A stretch of DNA of 64,000 bases from Microbacterium sp. SZ1 (GTDB lineage Bacteria; Actinomycetota; Actinomycetes; Actinomycetales; Microbacteriaceae): positions 186,001 through 250,000 of the forward strand of contig NZ_LPVV01000003.1 of the NCBI RefSeq assembly GCF_002362255.1, given 5' to 3'. Positions within the stretch are counted from its first letter, which is position 1, and every line of letters begins with the position of its first letter. Positions 54,385-62,222 of the stretch are shown here, piece after piece. The notes under the pieces are model-generated. The model searched no databases. It saw nothing but the letters and a program-made list of their open reading frames with translations, and had not been told where the DNA came from. Made by a program: the position numbers and the translations under genes.

Positions 54385-54493
54385 GGGGCCTCCTTGCCAC
54401 ATGTTCGTCGGCTCGCACGGGGGTACCGCGCGAGTGGTAGGGTCGACGCTACGAAACGGGGAACGGCGCCGTCACCCCCGAAAGTAGGTAGTC

Positions 54494-55351
54494 GTGAGCG
54501 CTCCCACCGGGATGGAATCCGAGACCGAGCTCGTCGCCCGCGCGGTGCGCGAGCTCGCTCAGCGCACCCGGTTCCCTGTGGCATTCGGCGGCCTCATCGA
54601 CGAGGGTGTGGTGAGCGTCACCAGCATCGTCGGAAATCGCACCCACAGCCTGGATGGGCTTCGCGTGCGGCCGGAGCGCGGCCTCGGCGGACGAGCGATG
54701 ATCGAGCTGCGCCCGCGCATGACCAATGACTACGGCTCATCGCAGCAGATCACCCACGACTACGACGTCTTCGTCCTCGGCGAAGGCCTCCGCACGCTGC
54801 TCGCGCTGCCGATCGTCGTGAGCGGTCGGCCGCGCGGTGTGCTGTACGCCGGAGCCTGGGATCGTGCATCGGAGGGCGGCGTCACGACGGCGCCTGCCAT
54901 GCAGGTGGCGCAATCGGTGGCGGACGAGTTGCGCATCCGCGATGAGGTGGCTCGTCGCCTGCGCGCCGTCGACCCGACCTCCGAGTCTGTCGCCACGCCG
55001 CACCGGGAGAAGCTGCGGGAGAGCTTCGCGGAACTGCGCAGCATCGCCGCTGCCGTGGACGACCCCGGGCTCCGCGCGAGAATCGCTCAGGTGGAGCACC
55101 GACTGGTGACGCTGGCGGGCGACTCGACGACGACAGCGACCGGGCCCGTTCCGACCGTGCACCTCTCGCGCCGCGAGACCGATGTCCTCGCCTGCGCGGC
55201 TCTCGGGGCGACGAATGCGGAGATCGCTCTGCAATTGGGGCTGCGAGAGGGAACCGTCAAGGCGTATCTCGGCACCGCGATGTCCAAACTCGACGCATCG
55301 ACGCGTCACGCCGCTGTGGCGAAAGCGCGCCGTTACGGACTGTTGCCCTGA
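54494..55351 (+). CDS. GAF-domain LuxR-type transcriptional regulator
   Basis: The 285-residue protein has an N-terminal GAF-like sensor (about 15-150, RTFPVAFGGLIDEG-like start and LRTLLALPIVVSGRPRGVLYAG). A C-terminal LuxR HTH follows (about 218-275, LSRRETDVLACAALGATNAE and LREGTVKAYLGTAMSKLDA). It is divergent from the DUF485-actP operon, 110 bp away, and is its likely regulator; such proteins control acetate or propionate use in actinobacteria. GTG start. Confidence 0.92.
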   Translation: MSAPTGMESETELVARAVRELAQRTRFPVAFGGLIDEGVVSVTSIVGNRTHSLDGLRVRPERGLGGRAMIELRPRMTNDYGSSQQITHDYDVFVLGEGLRTLLALPIVVSGRPRGVLYAGAWDRASEGGVTTAPAMQVAQSVADELRIRDEVARRLRAVDPTSESVATPHREKLRESFAELRSIAAAVDDPGLRARIAQVEHRLVTLAGDSTTTATGPVPTVHLSRRETDVLACAALGATNAEIALQLGLREGTVKAYLGTAMSKLDASTRHAAVAKARRYGLLP

Positions 55352-55432
55352 CAACGACGACCCGCGGGCGCTTTTCTACCGCAGCATTTGTCATCGAAGG
55401 AATCTGCGTTGTCCTCATTGCGCCACGCCCGG

Positions 55433-55438
55433 TATCGT
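55433..55438 (+). promoter_or_regulatory. -10-like TATCGT, leaderless start for lsr2
   Basis: TATCGT is followed by 7 nt and the ATG at 55446. Confidence 0.5.
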
Positions 55439-55445
55439 CTTTTCC

Positions 55446-55799
55446 ATGGCGAAAAGAATTGTGCATCAACTGGTCGACGACATCGACGGCACCGTCCTGG
55501 AGGCGGGCGAAGGCGAGACCGTGCATTTCTCGTTGAACGGCACGGCTTATGAGATCGATCTGAACGACGATCACGCGAAGGAATTGCGCGCGGCATTCGA
55601 GCCGTACATCTCCGCGGGTCGACGCGCCGGCGGCGGATCTTCCTCCTCCTCCTCGCGTTCGTCAGGCTCGCGCAAGCGGGCGTCGAGGAACCCTGAGGTC
55701 GCGGCCATTCGCGCCTGGGCGAATGACAACGGGTACACCCTCTCGGAGCGCGGTCGGATTCCCGCCCCCGTCATCGAGGCGTACAACGCCGCGCACTGA
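55446..55799 (+). CDS. lsr2: nucleoid-associated protein Lsr2
   Basis: The 117-residue protein has the Lsr2 N-terminal dimerisation domain (VHQLVDDIDGTVLEAGEGET, FSLNGTAYEIDL) and a Gly/Ser-rich linker (63-75). The C-terminal DNA-binding domain has the AT-hook-like RGR (102-104) in SERGRIPAPVIEAY. Lsr2 binds AT-rich DNA, bridges it and silences acquired genes. The gene stands alone, convergent with the MarR gene. Confidence 0.97.
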   Translation: MAKRIVHQLVDDIDGTVLEAGEGETVHFSLNGTAYEIDLNDDHAKELRAAFEPYISAGRRAGGGSSSSSSRSSGSRKRASRNPEVAAIRAWANDNGYTLSERGRIPAPVIEAYNAAH

Positions 55800-55802
55800 C
55801 AC

Positions 55803-56444
55803 TCAGTCGGAGATCACGTCTCCTGTCTGCGCCCACGGCTCATCCCGGAGCGTGATCTCCTGCGTCATGTCGGCGAGGAAGCGGATCACGACATCGCGCT
55901 CGTCGCGCGTCAATCGCGCGGCCGAATAGAATCGCTTGGCCTGTTGCGCGCCCACGGTGTCCATCGCCGCCTGACGGGTCTCCGGGGTGATGGTGATCGC
56001 GAGCGCACGCCGATCGGTGGGGTGCGGTGCGCGGCGGATATGTCCCCCGCGCTCGAGTCGGTCGAGCAGCTTGGTCGTGGACGCCGTCGAGATCCCCAGA
56101 TGCGTCGCGATCCCTCCGGGAGTCGCGGTCACGCCCTTGTTCGCGCACACGATCAGATAGTGCAGCGCCCGCATGTCGGTGTCATTGAGGCGCATGTACC
56201 GGCGTGACGCCAGAGACAGCTTCTGCTCGGCATCCCTGAGTTCGCCGATCGCCCCCATGAGCGCCGCGATCTGTCGGAGGTCCTCCGGCGCGACGCCGCT
56301 GCGGTCGATGAGCGAGCTCCGAGGGTCACTGGCCTCGACGTCGTAGATCGCGGCATGCGCGAGCCCGTCGGAGGAGAAGCCGGTTTCATCGCGCGCGTCC
56401 GACACGGCACCCTCTACGGGGCTGGCGGCGGCTCGCTCGTTCAT
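55803..56444 (-). CDS. MarR family regulator, probable repressor of the carotenoid operon
   Basis: The 213-residue protein has a 60-residue N-terminal extension, then a MarR winged helix: ALHYLIVCANKGVTATPGGI, HLGISTASTTKLLDRLERGG and the wing RRAPHPTDRRALAITIT. It is divergent from idi-crtE by 77 bp. In Corynebacterium glutamicum the MarR protein CrtR occupies the same relative place and represses crt genes in response to geranylgeranyl diphosphate. By analogy this is a CrtR-like regulator; direct homology is not proven. Confidence 0.88.
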   Translation of the reverse strand: MNERAAASPVEGAVSDARDETGFSSDGLAHAAIYDVEASDPRSSLIDRSGVAPEDLRQIAALMGAIGELRDAEQKLSLASRRYMRLNDTDMRALHYLIVCANKGVTATPGGIATHLGISTASTTKLLDRLERGGHIRRAPHPTDRRALAITITPETRQAAMDTVGAQQAKRFYSAARLTRDERDVVIRFLADMTQEITLRDEPWAQTGDVISD

Positions 56445-56467
56445 GTCATCATGCTACACACCATTGG

Positions 56468-56498
56468 AATCATGTTATGTTGATTATTAGCTAAGCTA
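56468..56498. promoter_or_regulatory. candidate MarR/CrtR operator and idi-crt promoter region
   Basis: The spacer contains an inverted repeat AATCA-8 bp-TGATT (56468-56485) and next to it the odd-centred palindrome TAGCTAAGCTA (56488-56498). Both lie in an AT-rich patch unlike its surroundings, 23-54 bp upstream of the idi start. AGGAGG (56508-56513) then serves idi. This is the expected location of a repressor site. Confidence 0.55.
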
Positions 56499-56521
56499 GC
56501 GAAATCGAGGAGGTTTCCCAG

Positions 56522-57043
56522 ATGGACGAGGTCACCCTCCTCTCCCCCGACGGCGTCGCCATCGGAGTGCTGGCGAAAGACGCGGTGCACACCACCGACA
56601 CTCCGCTTCATCTTGCGTTCTCCTGCTACGTGATCGACGGCGACGGGCGCCTGCTCGTCACCCGTCGCGCGCTCTCCAAGCGCACCTGGCCGGGAGTCTG
56701 GACCAACAGCTTCTGCGGGCACCCCCGCCCCGACGAGAGCATGCAGGACGCGGTGACCCGGCGAGCGCAGCAGGAACTCGGCCTGCGCATCACCGATATC
56801 TCCGTCGTGGTTCCCGAGTACCGCTACCGCGCGATCGATGCGAGCGGCATCGTCGAGAACGAGATCTGCCCGGTCCATGTCGCGGTCGCCGACGGGCCGC
56901 TCTCCCCCGACCCCGACGAGGTCTCGGAGTGGGCGTGGGTCGACGCCGCCGAGTTCGCATCCGCCGTGACAGCGGCCCCCTTCGCCTTCAGTCCGTGGCT
57001 CGTGGAGCAGCTGCCCCTCATGCGTGAGCGAGGGGCAGTATGA
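56522..57043 (+). CDS. idi: isopentenyl-diphosphate delta-isomerase, type I
   Basis: The 173-residue Nudix-fold enzyme interconverts IPP and DMAPP. Catalytic C65 and H67 lie in SFCGHPRP, E112/E114 in VENEIC, and the Nudix region is DAVTRRAQQELGL. These match E. coli IDI (C67, H69, E114, E116) closely. It is the first gene of the carotenoid operon and overlaps crtE by 4 bp, supplying the DMAPP starter. Confidence 0.96.
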   Translation: MDEVTLLSPDGVAIGVLAKDAVHTTDTPLHLAFSCYVIDGDGRLLVTRRALSKRTWPGVWTNSFCGHPRPDESMQDAVTRRAQQELGLRITDISVVVPEYRYRAIDASGIVENEICPVHVAVADGPLSPDPDEVSEWAWVDAAEFASAVTAAPFAFSPWLVEQLPLMRERGAV

Positions 57044-58125
57044 CGATCACGCCGGCGGCGATCGACGAGGACATGGCCACTCGCATCGAGGAGGCCCTGC
57101 GTCAGCGCTTCGTCCACCACAGCGCCGCCGCGGAGGCTTACGGATCGGAGTTCGCCGCCCTGTGGCGCGCGGCGGCCGACCACTCGCTCGGCGGCAAGCT
57201 CGTCCGCCCCCGCCTCCTGCTGGACATCCACCGCGCACTCTCGGTCGGAGACTCATCGACTCTGACTCCGGCGGCCGTCGAGGTCGCGGCGCACATCGAA
57301 CTGCTTCACTATGCGTTCCTTCTGCACGACGACGTCATCGACGGCGATCTCACACGACGGAAGCGGCCGAACCTGATCGGCACCCTCGCGGCCGGCACAC
57401 CGGCCGCAACGGAGGAGGGCGCGCTGCACTGGGCGCGGTCGAGCGCCATCCTCATGGGAGACCTGCTCCTCACCGCCGCGGTCATGGGATTCGCACGCGC
57501 CGACGTACCCGCGGACGTGCGCGCACGCCTGCTCGACCTCGTCGAGGAGACGATCGTCGAGACCGTGGCGGGTGAGCACACGGACGTCGCGCTCAGCCAT
57601 GGGATCATCGCCCCGGACCTCACGACGATCCTCAGCATGAGCGTGTACAAGACCGCCACCTACTCGTTCTCGCTCCCGCTTCGCGCGGCCGCGCTGCTCG
57701 CAGGCTCGTCCCCCTCGGCCGAGCGGACGCTGACCAGCGTCGGCCGGCACATCGGGCTCGCCTACCAGCTGCAAGACGACCTGCTCTGCGTGTTCGGCGA
57801 CCACCGGTCCCACGGCAAAGACGCGTTCTCCGACCTGCGCGAGGGCAAGGAGACCGCGATCATCGCCTATGCGCGCTCGACGGGCTCCTGGGCCGACATC
57901 GCCCCGCGCTTCGGCTCCGCCGACCTGAGCCTCGGGGATGCCGAGGAACTCCGCGATCTGCTGCGCACCTGTGGTGCGGAGACCTTCGTCACCGACCTGG
58001 TCGGCGATCAGCTCGACGCGGTGCACACCCTCCTCGCCGACGCGCAGCTCACGGGCGACATCGGCACGGACGCCGCGCACACCATCCTGTCCACGGTCTC
58101 CCGCCTGGAGGGTCGCCGCGCATGA
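57040..58125 (+). CDS. crtE: geranylgeranyl diphosphate synthase
   Basis: The 361-residue trans-prenyltransferase has the first Asp-rich motif DDVID (97-101) and the second region QDDLLCVFGD, where the last Asp of DDxxD is Cys (250). Actinobacterial GGPP synthases often have DDLLG here, so the change need not abolish activity. It makes GGPP for phytoene, and DMAPP-derived C5 units are also used later by crtEb. Overlaps idi and crtB by 4 bp each. Confidence 0.95.
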   Translation: MTITPAAIDEDMATRIEEALRQRFVHHSAAAEAYGSEFAALWRAAADHSLGGKLVRPRLLLDIHRALSVGDSSTLTPAAVEVAAHIELLHYAFLLHDDVIDGDLTRRKRPNLIGTLAAGTPAATEEGALHWARSSAILMGDLLLTAAVMGFARADVPADVRARLLDLVEETIVETVAGEHTDVALSHGIIAPDLTTILSMSVYKTATYSFSLPLRAAALLAGSSPSAERTLTSVGRHIGLAYQLQDDLLCVFGDHRSHGKDAFSDLREGKETAIIAYARSTGSWADIAPRFGSADLSLGDAEELRDLLRTCGAETFVTDLVGDQLDAVHTLLADAQLTGDIGTDAAHTILSTVSRLEGRRA

Positions 58126-59027
58126 CCTCGATCCCGAGCGCGGGCGGGGATGAAAGCCTCGGACGCTTCAGCCGCGCTGCCGACACGGCCTCCACCGAGG
58201 TCATCCGCACGTACTCGACCTCCTTCGGTCTGGCCACGAAGCTGCTCGGATCGCGTCACCGTCAGCATGTGCGGAACATCTACGCCATGGTGCGCATCGC
58301 CGACGAGATCGTCGACGGCGTCGCCGCACAAGCGGGTTTGGACACCTCGGCGCAGACCGAGGCCCTCGCGTCGTACGTCGCGGCGACGCACCGCTCGATG
58401 GTCGTCGGCTACAGCACCGACCTGATCCTGCACGCATTCGCCAGAACCGCGCGCGAGTGCGGGATCGGAGAGGACCTGACGCAGCCGTTCTTCGACTCCA
58501 TGGGCGCGGACATCGCGAGTGCGACCGACTTCACCGCCTACGACGCGGATGCCCACGAACGCTATGTGTACGGCTCAGCCGAGGTCGTCGGACTCATGTG
58601 CCTGCGCGTCTTCCTCCGTGACGAGTCCCGCACCGAGGAGGAGCTCGCGGTGCTCACGCACGGCGCCAGGCAGCTGGGTGCCGCCTTCCAGAACGTCAAC
58701 TTCCTGCGCGACCTCGCCGACGACACCGATCGCCTGCAGCGCGGATACCTCGGCGGCTCCGGCCGCCTCACCGATTCCGACCGCGACGAATGGGTACGAA
58801 CCGTGACTGCTCAGCTCGACGACGCCCGTCGATCGATCCCGCTGCTTCCCAAGGATGCCCGGGCGGCCGTCCGCAGTGCTCTTGCGCTGTTCGAGGCGCT
58901 GATGCGGCGAGTGGCCAAGACACCCGCCGCCCAGCTGTACGAGCGCCGGGTGCGTGTGCCCGACCCGATCAAGGCGCTGCTCGCCGCTCGGGCCGTCGCC
59001 GTCACTGCACTGGAGCGTGACCGATGA
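58122..59027 (+). CDS. crtB: phytoene synthase
   Basis: The 301-residue squalene/phytoene synthase has both catalytic Asp motifs: DEIVD (61-65) and the NFLRDLADD segment (193-201), plus the conserved YAMVRIA. It condenses two GGPP to phytoene. Overlaps crtE and crtI by 4 bp each. Confidence 0.96.
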   Translation: MTSIPSAGGDESLGRFSRAADTASTEVIRTYSTSFGLATKLLGSRHRQHVRNIYAMVRIADEIVDGVAAQAGLDTSAQTEALASYVAATHRSMVVGYSTDLILHAFARTARECGIGEDLTQPFFDSMGADIASATDFTAYDADAHERYVYGSAEVVGLMCLRVFLRDESRTEEELAVLTHGARQLGAAFQNVNFLRDLADDTDRLQRGYLGGSGRLTDSDRDEWVRTVTAQLDDARRSIPLLPKDARAAVRSALALFEALMRRVAKTPAAQLYERRVRVPDPIKALLAARAVAVTALERDR

Positions 59028-60619
59028 GCCGCGTCGCCGTCATCGGCGGAGGAGTGGCCGGTCTTGCGGCAGCCGGACTGCTCGCCCGCGACGGACACGA
59101 GGTGACGGTCTACGAGAAGAACTCGCGCATCGGCGGCCGAGCCGGCACGATCGAGCGGGACGGGTTCCGCTTCGACTCGGGTCCGTCGTGGTACCTGATG
59201 CCCGAGGTGTTCGACCACTTCTTCGCGATGATGGGATCGTCGACCGAGGAGCAGCTCGACCTGACTCCGCTCGACCCCGGCTACCGGGTGTTCCAGGAGC
59301 CGGGCGCCGACGGCCCCTCCCAGCCGATCACCGTGCCCAGCGGCCGCGCCGAGGTCGCGAAGCTGTTCGAGGCGCGCGAGCCGGGATCCGCGGCTCGTCT
59401 GGATGAGTATCTCGACTCCGCGCACCACGCGCGCGACATGGCCGAGCGGTACTTCCTGTACAACCCGTTCACGAAGTGGAGCACGCTCGCCACGAAGGAG
59501 GTGCTGGGCGCAGGCCCCCGTCTCGCGACCCTGCTCGGCACCCGTCTGGAGTCCTTCGCGGCTCGGCGATTCCGGGATCCGGTTCTGCGTCAGCTGCTCG
59601 GTTACCCGGCCGTCTTCCTCGGCACCGACCCGCGCAGCGCGCCGGCGATGTACCACCTCATGAGCGCGCTCGACCTCGACGAAGGCGTGAGCTACCCGCA
59701 GGGCGGATTCTGGCGAGTCGTCGAACGCATCGCCGAGCTGGCCGAGCAGGCGGGGGCGACGATCGTCACGGATGCCGACGTGACGGCGATCCGCACCGAA
59801 CGACGCTCCGGCACCACCGTCGCCACGGGCGTCGAGTGGCGGGATGCCGACGGCACCGCGCACGTCGCCGAGGCCGACATCGTCGTGTCGGCCGCAGACC
59901 TGCACCACACCGAGACAGTCCTGCTTCCCCCAGAGCTCCGCACGTACCCCGAGAGCTGGTGGCAGCGCCGCACGAGCGGCCCCGGAGCCGTGCTGGTGAT
60001 GCTGGGCGTCCGCGGCGAGCTCCCGCAGCTCCCGCACCACTCCCTGTTCTTCACCGATGACTGGGACGCCAACTTCGACGCGATCTTCGGCGACAGCCCG
60101 GCGATCCCCTCCCCCGCGTCGACGTATGTGTGCCGACCGAGCGCGAGCGACGACAGCGTCGCCCCGGACGGGCACGAGAACCTGTTCGTGCTCGTCCCCA
60201 TCCCCGCTGACGTCGATCTCGGCGGCGGCGGTTCCGACGGATCGGGTTCACCCGCGATCGAGCGTGCCGCCGACGAGGCGATAGACCTCATCTCCGCGTG
60301 GGCCGGCATCCCCGATCTGCGCGACCGCATCGTCGTGCGCGAGACGAAGGGACCCGCGGACTTCCGCGACGACTACAACTCGTGGCGCGGAGGAATGCTC
60401 GGTCCGGCGCACATCCTCTCGCAGAGCGCGATGTTCCGCGCCCAGAACGTCTCGCGCAAGGTCTCGGGGCTCTACTACGCCGGCGGCACGACGGCGCCGG
60501 GCGTCGGCGTGCCCATGTGCCTCATCAGCGCCGAGATCGTTCTGAAGCGCATCCGCGGCGACCACTCCGGCGGACCGCTCCCGCTGCCCTCCGCCGCCCC
60601 CGTCGAGGGTGCCGTGTGA
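59024..60619 (+). CDS. crtI: phytoene desaturase
   Basis: The 531-residue FAD enzyme has VAVIGGGVAGLAAAGLLARD at the N-terminus, a continuation VTVYEKNSRIGGRAGT, and the C-terminal carotenoid-desaturase signature AGGTTAPGVGVPMCLISAE. It converts phytoene stepwise to lycopene at the membrane. Its stop TGATG overlaps the crtYe ATG by one base. Confidence 0.96.
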   Translation: MSRVAVIGGGVAGLAAAGLLARDGHEVTVYEKNSRIGGRAGTIERDGFRFDSGPSWYLMPEVFDHFFAMMGSSTEEQLDLTPLDPGYRVFQEPGADGPSQPITVPSGRAEVAKLFEAREPGSAARLDEYLDSAHHARDMAERYFLYNPFTKWSTLATKEVLGAGPRLATLLGTRLESFAARRFRDPVLRQLLGYPAVFLGTDPRSAPAMYHLMSALDLDEGVSYPQGGFWRVVERIAELAEQAGATIVTDADVTAIRTERRSGTTVATGVEWRDADGTAHVAEADIVVSAADLHHTETVLLPPELRTYPESWWQRRTSGPGAVLVMLGVRGELPQLPHHSLFFTDDWDANFDAIFGDSPAIPSPASTYVCRPSASDDSVAPDGHENLFVLVPIPADVDLGGGGSDGSGSPAIERAADEAIDLISAWAGIPDLRDRIVVRETKGPADFRDDYNSWRGGMLGPAHILSQSAMFRAQNVSRKVSGLYYAGGTTAPGVGVPMCLISAEIVLKRIRGDHSGGPLPLPSAAPVEGAV

Positions 60620-60963
60620 TGGGCGTCGTCTACCTCGCGAGTCTGCTCGTATCGCTCGGCTGCATGCTCCTTCTCGACCGGCGGTTCCGGCTGTTCTTCT
60701 GGAGGGACGCTCTCTCGGCATCCGTCGTCACGGTCGTCGGACTCGCCTTCTTCCTCGTCTGGGACGTCGCCGGCATCGCCGGGGGGATCTTCTTCCGTGG
60801 CGAGGGCGCGATCGCCACCGGGATCGTGCTCGCTCCCGAGCTGCCGATCGAAGAGCCCGTCTTCCTGGTCTTCCTCGTCGTCTGCACGATGATCCTGTAC
60901 ACAGGCGCCGTGCGCGTGCTGGGCGCCCTCCGCCGGCGCCGGCGCGTGGAGCGGCCGTCATGA
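60619..60963 (+). CDS. crtYe: lycopene cyclase domain protein, C50 carotenoid cyclase subunit e
   Basis: The 114-residue protein has three transmembrane helices (VVYLASLLVSLGCMLLL, SASVVTVVGLAFFLVWDVAG, PVFLVFLVVCTMILYTGAV) and the motif APELPIEEPVF of the heterodimeric cyclase small subunits. With crtYf it closes the epsilon-type rings of a C50 carotenoid (flavuxanthin to decaprenoxanthin in Corynebacterium). Starts on the last base of crtI. Confidence 0.93.
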   Translation: MGVVYLASLLVSLGCMLLLDRRFRLFFWRDALSASVVTVVGLAFFLVWDVAGIAGGIFFRGEGAIATGIVLAPELPIEEPVFLVFLVVCTMILYTGAVRVLGALRRRRRVERPS

Positions 60964-61304
60964 CGTACCTGCAGCTCGCGGCCTGGTTCGTGGGCGCGGC
61001 CGCGATCGCCGCCGTGCTCCTCGCGCTCCTCACTCCTCGGGCACGGCGTCCGCGCGCCGCCGCCCTGGCGATCGCCGCTGTGGCTCTGATCCTGCTCACC
61101 GCGGTGTTCGACAGCATCATGATCGCCAGCGGCCTCTTCCACTACTCCCCCGACCATCTGCTCGGAGTCCACATCGGATTCGCCCCGCTCGAGGACTTCG
61201 CCTACCCGATCGCGGGTGCGCTGCTGCTGCCGGCGCTGTGGGCCTTCCTGCGCGCTCGCCGGCGTCTCGTCCCGGCGGAGAGCAGCAAGGAGGCTGACGT
61301 ATGA
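60960..61304 (+). CDS. crtYf: lycopene cyclase domain protein, C50 carotenoid cyclase subunit f
   Basis: The 114-residue membrane protein has helices at WFVGAAAIAAVLLALLT, LAIAAVALILLTAVFDSIMI and GALLLPALWAFL, and the cyclase motif APLEDFAYPIAGAL. It pairs with crtYe to form the cyclase. Overlaps crtYe and crtEb by 4 bp each, so translation is coupled along the operon. Ring type (epsilon versus gamma, as in sarcinaxanthin) cannot be set from sequence alone. Confidence 0.92.
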   Translation: MTYLQLAAWFVGAAAIAAVLLALLTPRARRPRAAALAIAAVALILLTAVFDSIMIASGLFHYSPDHLLGVHIGFAPLEDFAYPIAGALLLPALWAFLRARRRLVPAESSKEADV

Positions 61305-62179
61305 CCGCCGCGACACTCGGGAGCGATCTGCGCCAGATCGTGCTGTCGTCCCGGCCCGTCAGCTGGATCAACACGGCATTCCCCTTCGCGGCCGCCTATC
61401 TGCTGACGACCCGCGAGATCGACCTCACGCTGATCCTCGGCACGCTGTACTTCCTCGTTCCGTACAACCTCGCGATGTACGGGATCAACGACGTGTTCGA
61501 CTACGCCTCCGACCTCGCGAACCCGCGCAAGGGCGGGATCGAGGGAGCGCTGCTCTCCCCGCGAATCCATCGGGCGACCCTGTGGGCGGCCGCGCTCACC
61601 AACGCGCCTCTTCTCGTCTACCTCTTCGCCGTCGGAAAACCCGCCTCGTGGGCCTGGCTGATCGTGAGCGTCTTCGCCGTCATCGCGTACTCCGCACCCG
61701 GTCTCCGCTTCAAGGAGCGTCCGTTCCTCGATTCGACGACGTCGAGCCTGCATTTCGTGACCCCGGCGATCGTCGGACTCGCCCTCGCCGAGGCGACCGT
61801 GACGCCGACCCTGGTGATCGTGCTCGTCGGGTTCTTCCTGTGGGGCATGGCGGCGCACGCCTTCGGTGCGGTGCAGGACATCGCTCCCGACCGCGAGGGG
61901 GGCATCGATTCGATCGCGACGGTCATCGGTGCGCGATCGACCGTCCGCCTCGCGATCCTCCTGTGGGCACTCGCCGGGATCGCGATGCTGTTCACCGCCT
62001 GGCCCGGTCCGCTCGCCGCCGTGCTCGCGGTGCCCTACATCGTCAACGCGGCTCCCTGGTGGTCGGTGACCGACGAGACGTCTGCCGGAACGAACCGCGC
62101 CTGGCGCCGCTTCATCGCCCTCAACTACATCGCGGGCTTCCTGGCGACGATGATCCTCATCCTCGCCTGGGTCTCCTGA
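61301..62179 (+). CDS. crtEb: lycopene elongase, UbiA-type prenyltransferase
   Basis: The 292-residue protein has about eight to nine helices and the two Asp motifs of UbiA enzymes: NDVFDYASD (63-71) and QDIAPD (D193, D197). It adds two C5 prenyl units to lycopene, giving an acyclic C50 carotenoid for the crtYe/Yf cyclase. The gene order crtB-I-Ye-Yf-Eb matches the decaprenoxanthin locus of C. glutamicum. Confidence 0.94.
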   Translation: MTAATLGSDLRQIVLSSRPVSWINTAFPFAAAYLLTTREIDLTLILGTLYFLVPYNLAMYGINDVFDYASDLANPRKGGIEGALLSPRIHRATLWAAALTNAPLLVYLFAVGKPASWAWLIVSVFAVIAYSAPGLRFKERPFLDSTTSSLHFVTPAIVGLALAEATVTPTLVIVLVGFFLWGMAAHAFGAVQDIAPDREGGIDSIATVIGARSTVRLAILLWALAGIAMLFTAWPGPLAAVLAVPYIVNAAPWWSVTDETSAGTNRAWRRFIALNYIAGFLATMILILAWVS

Positions 62180-62222
62180 CCCGCACCCTCACGTCCACCG
62201 AGTTCCTCCCGAAAGGAAACCG

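Noticed and set aside
55632..55665. TCC-repeat tract inside lsr2 as a phase-variable simple repeat.
   Set aside because: Only four TCC units, in frame, encoding the flexible Ser linker common to Lsr2 proteins.
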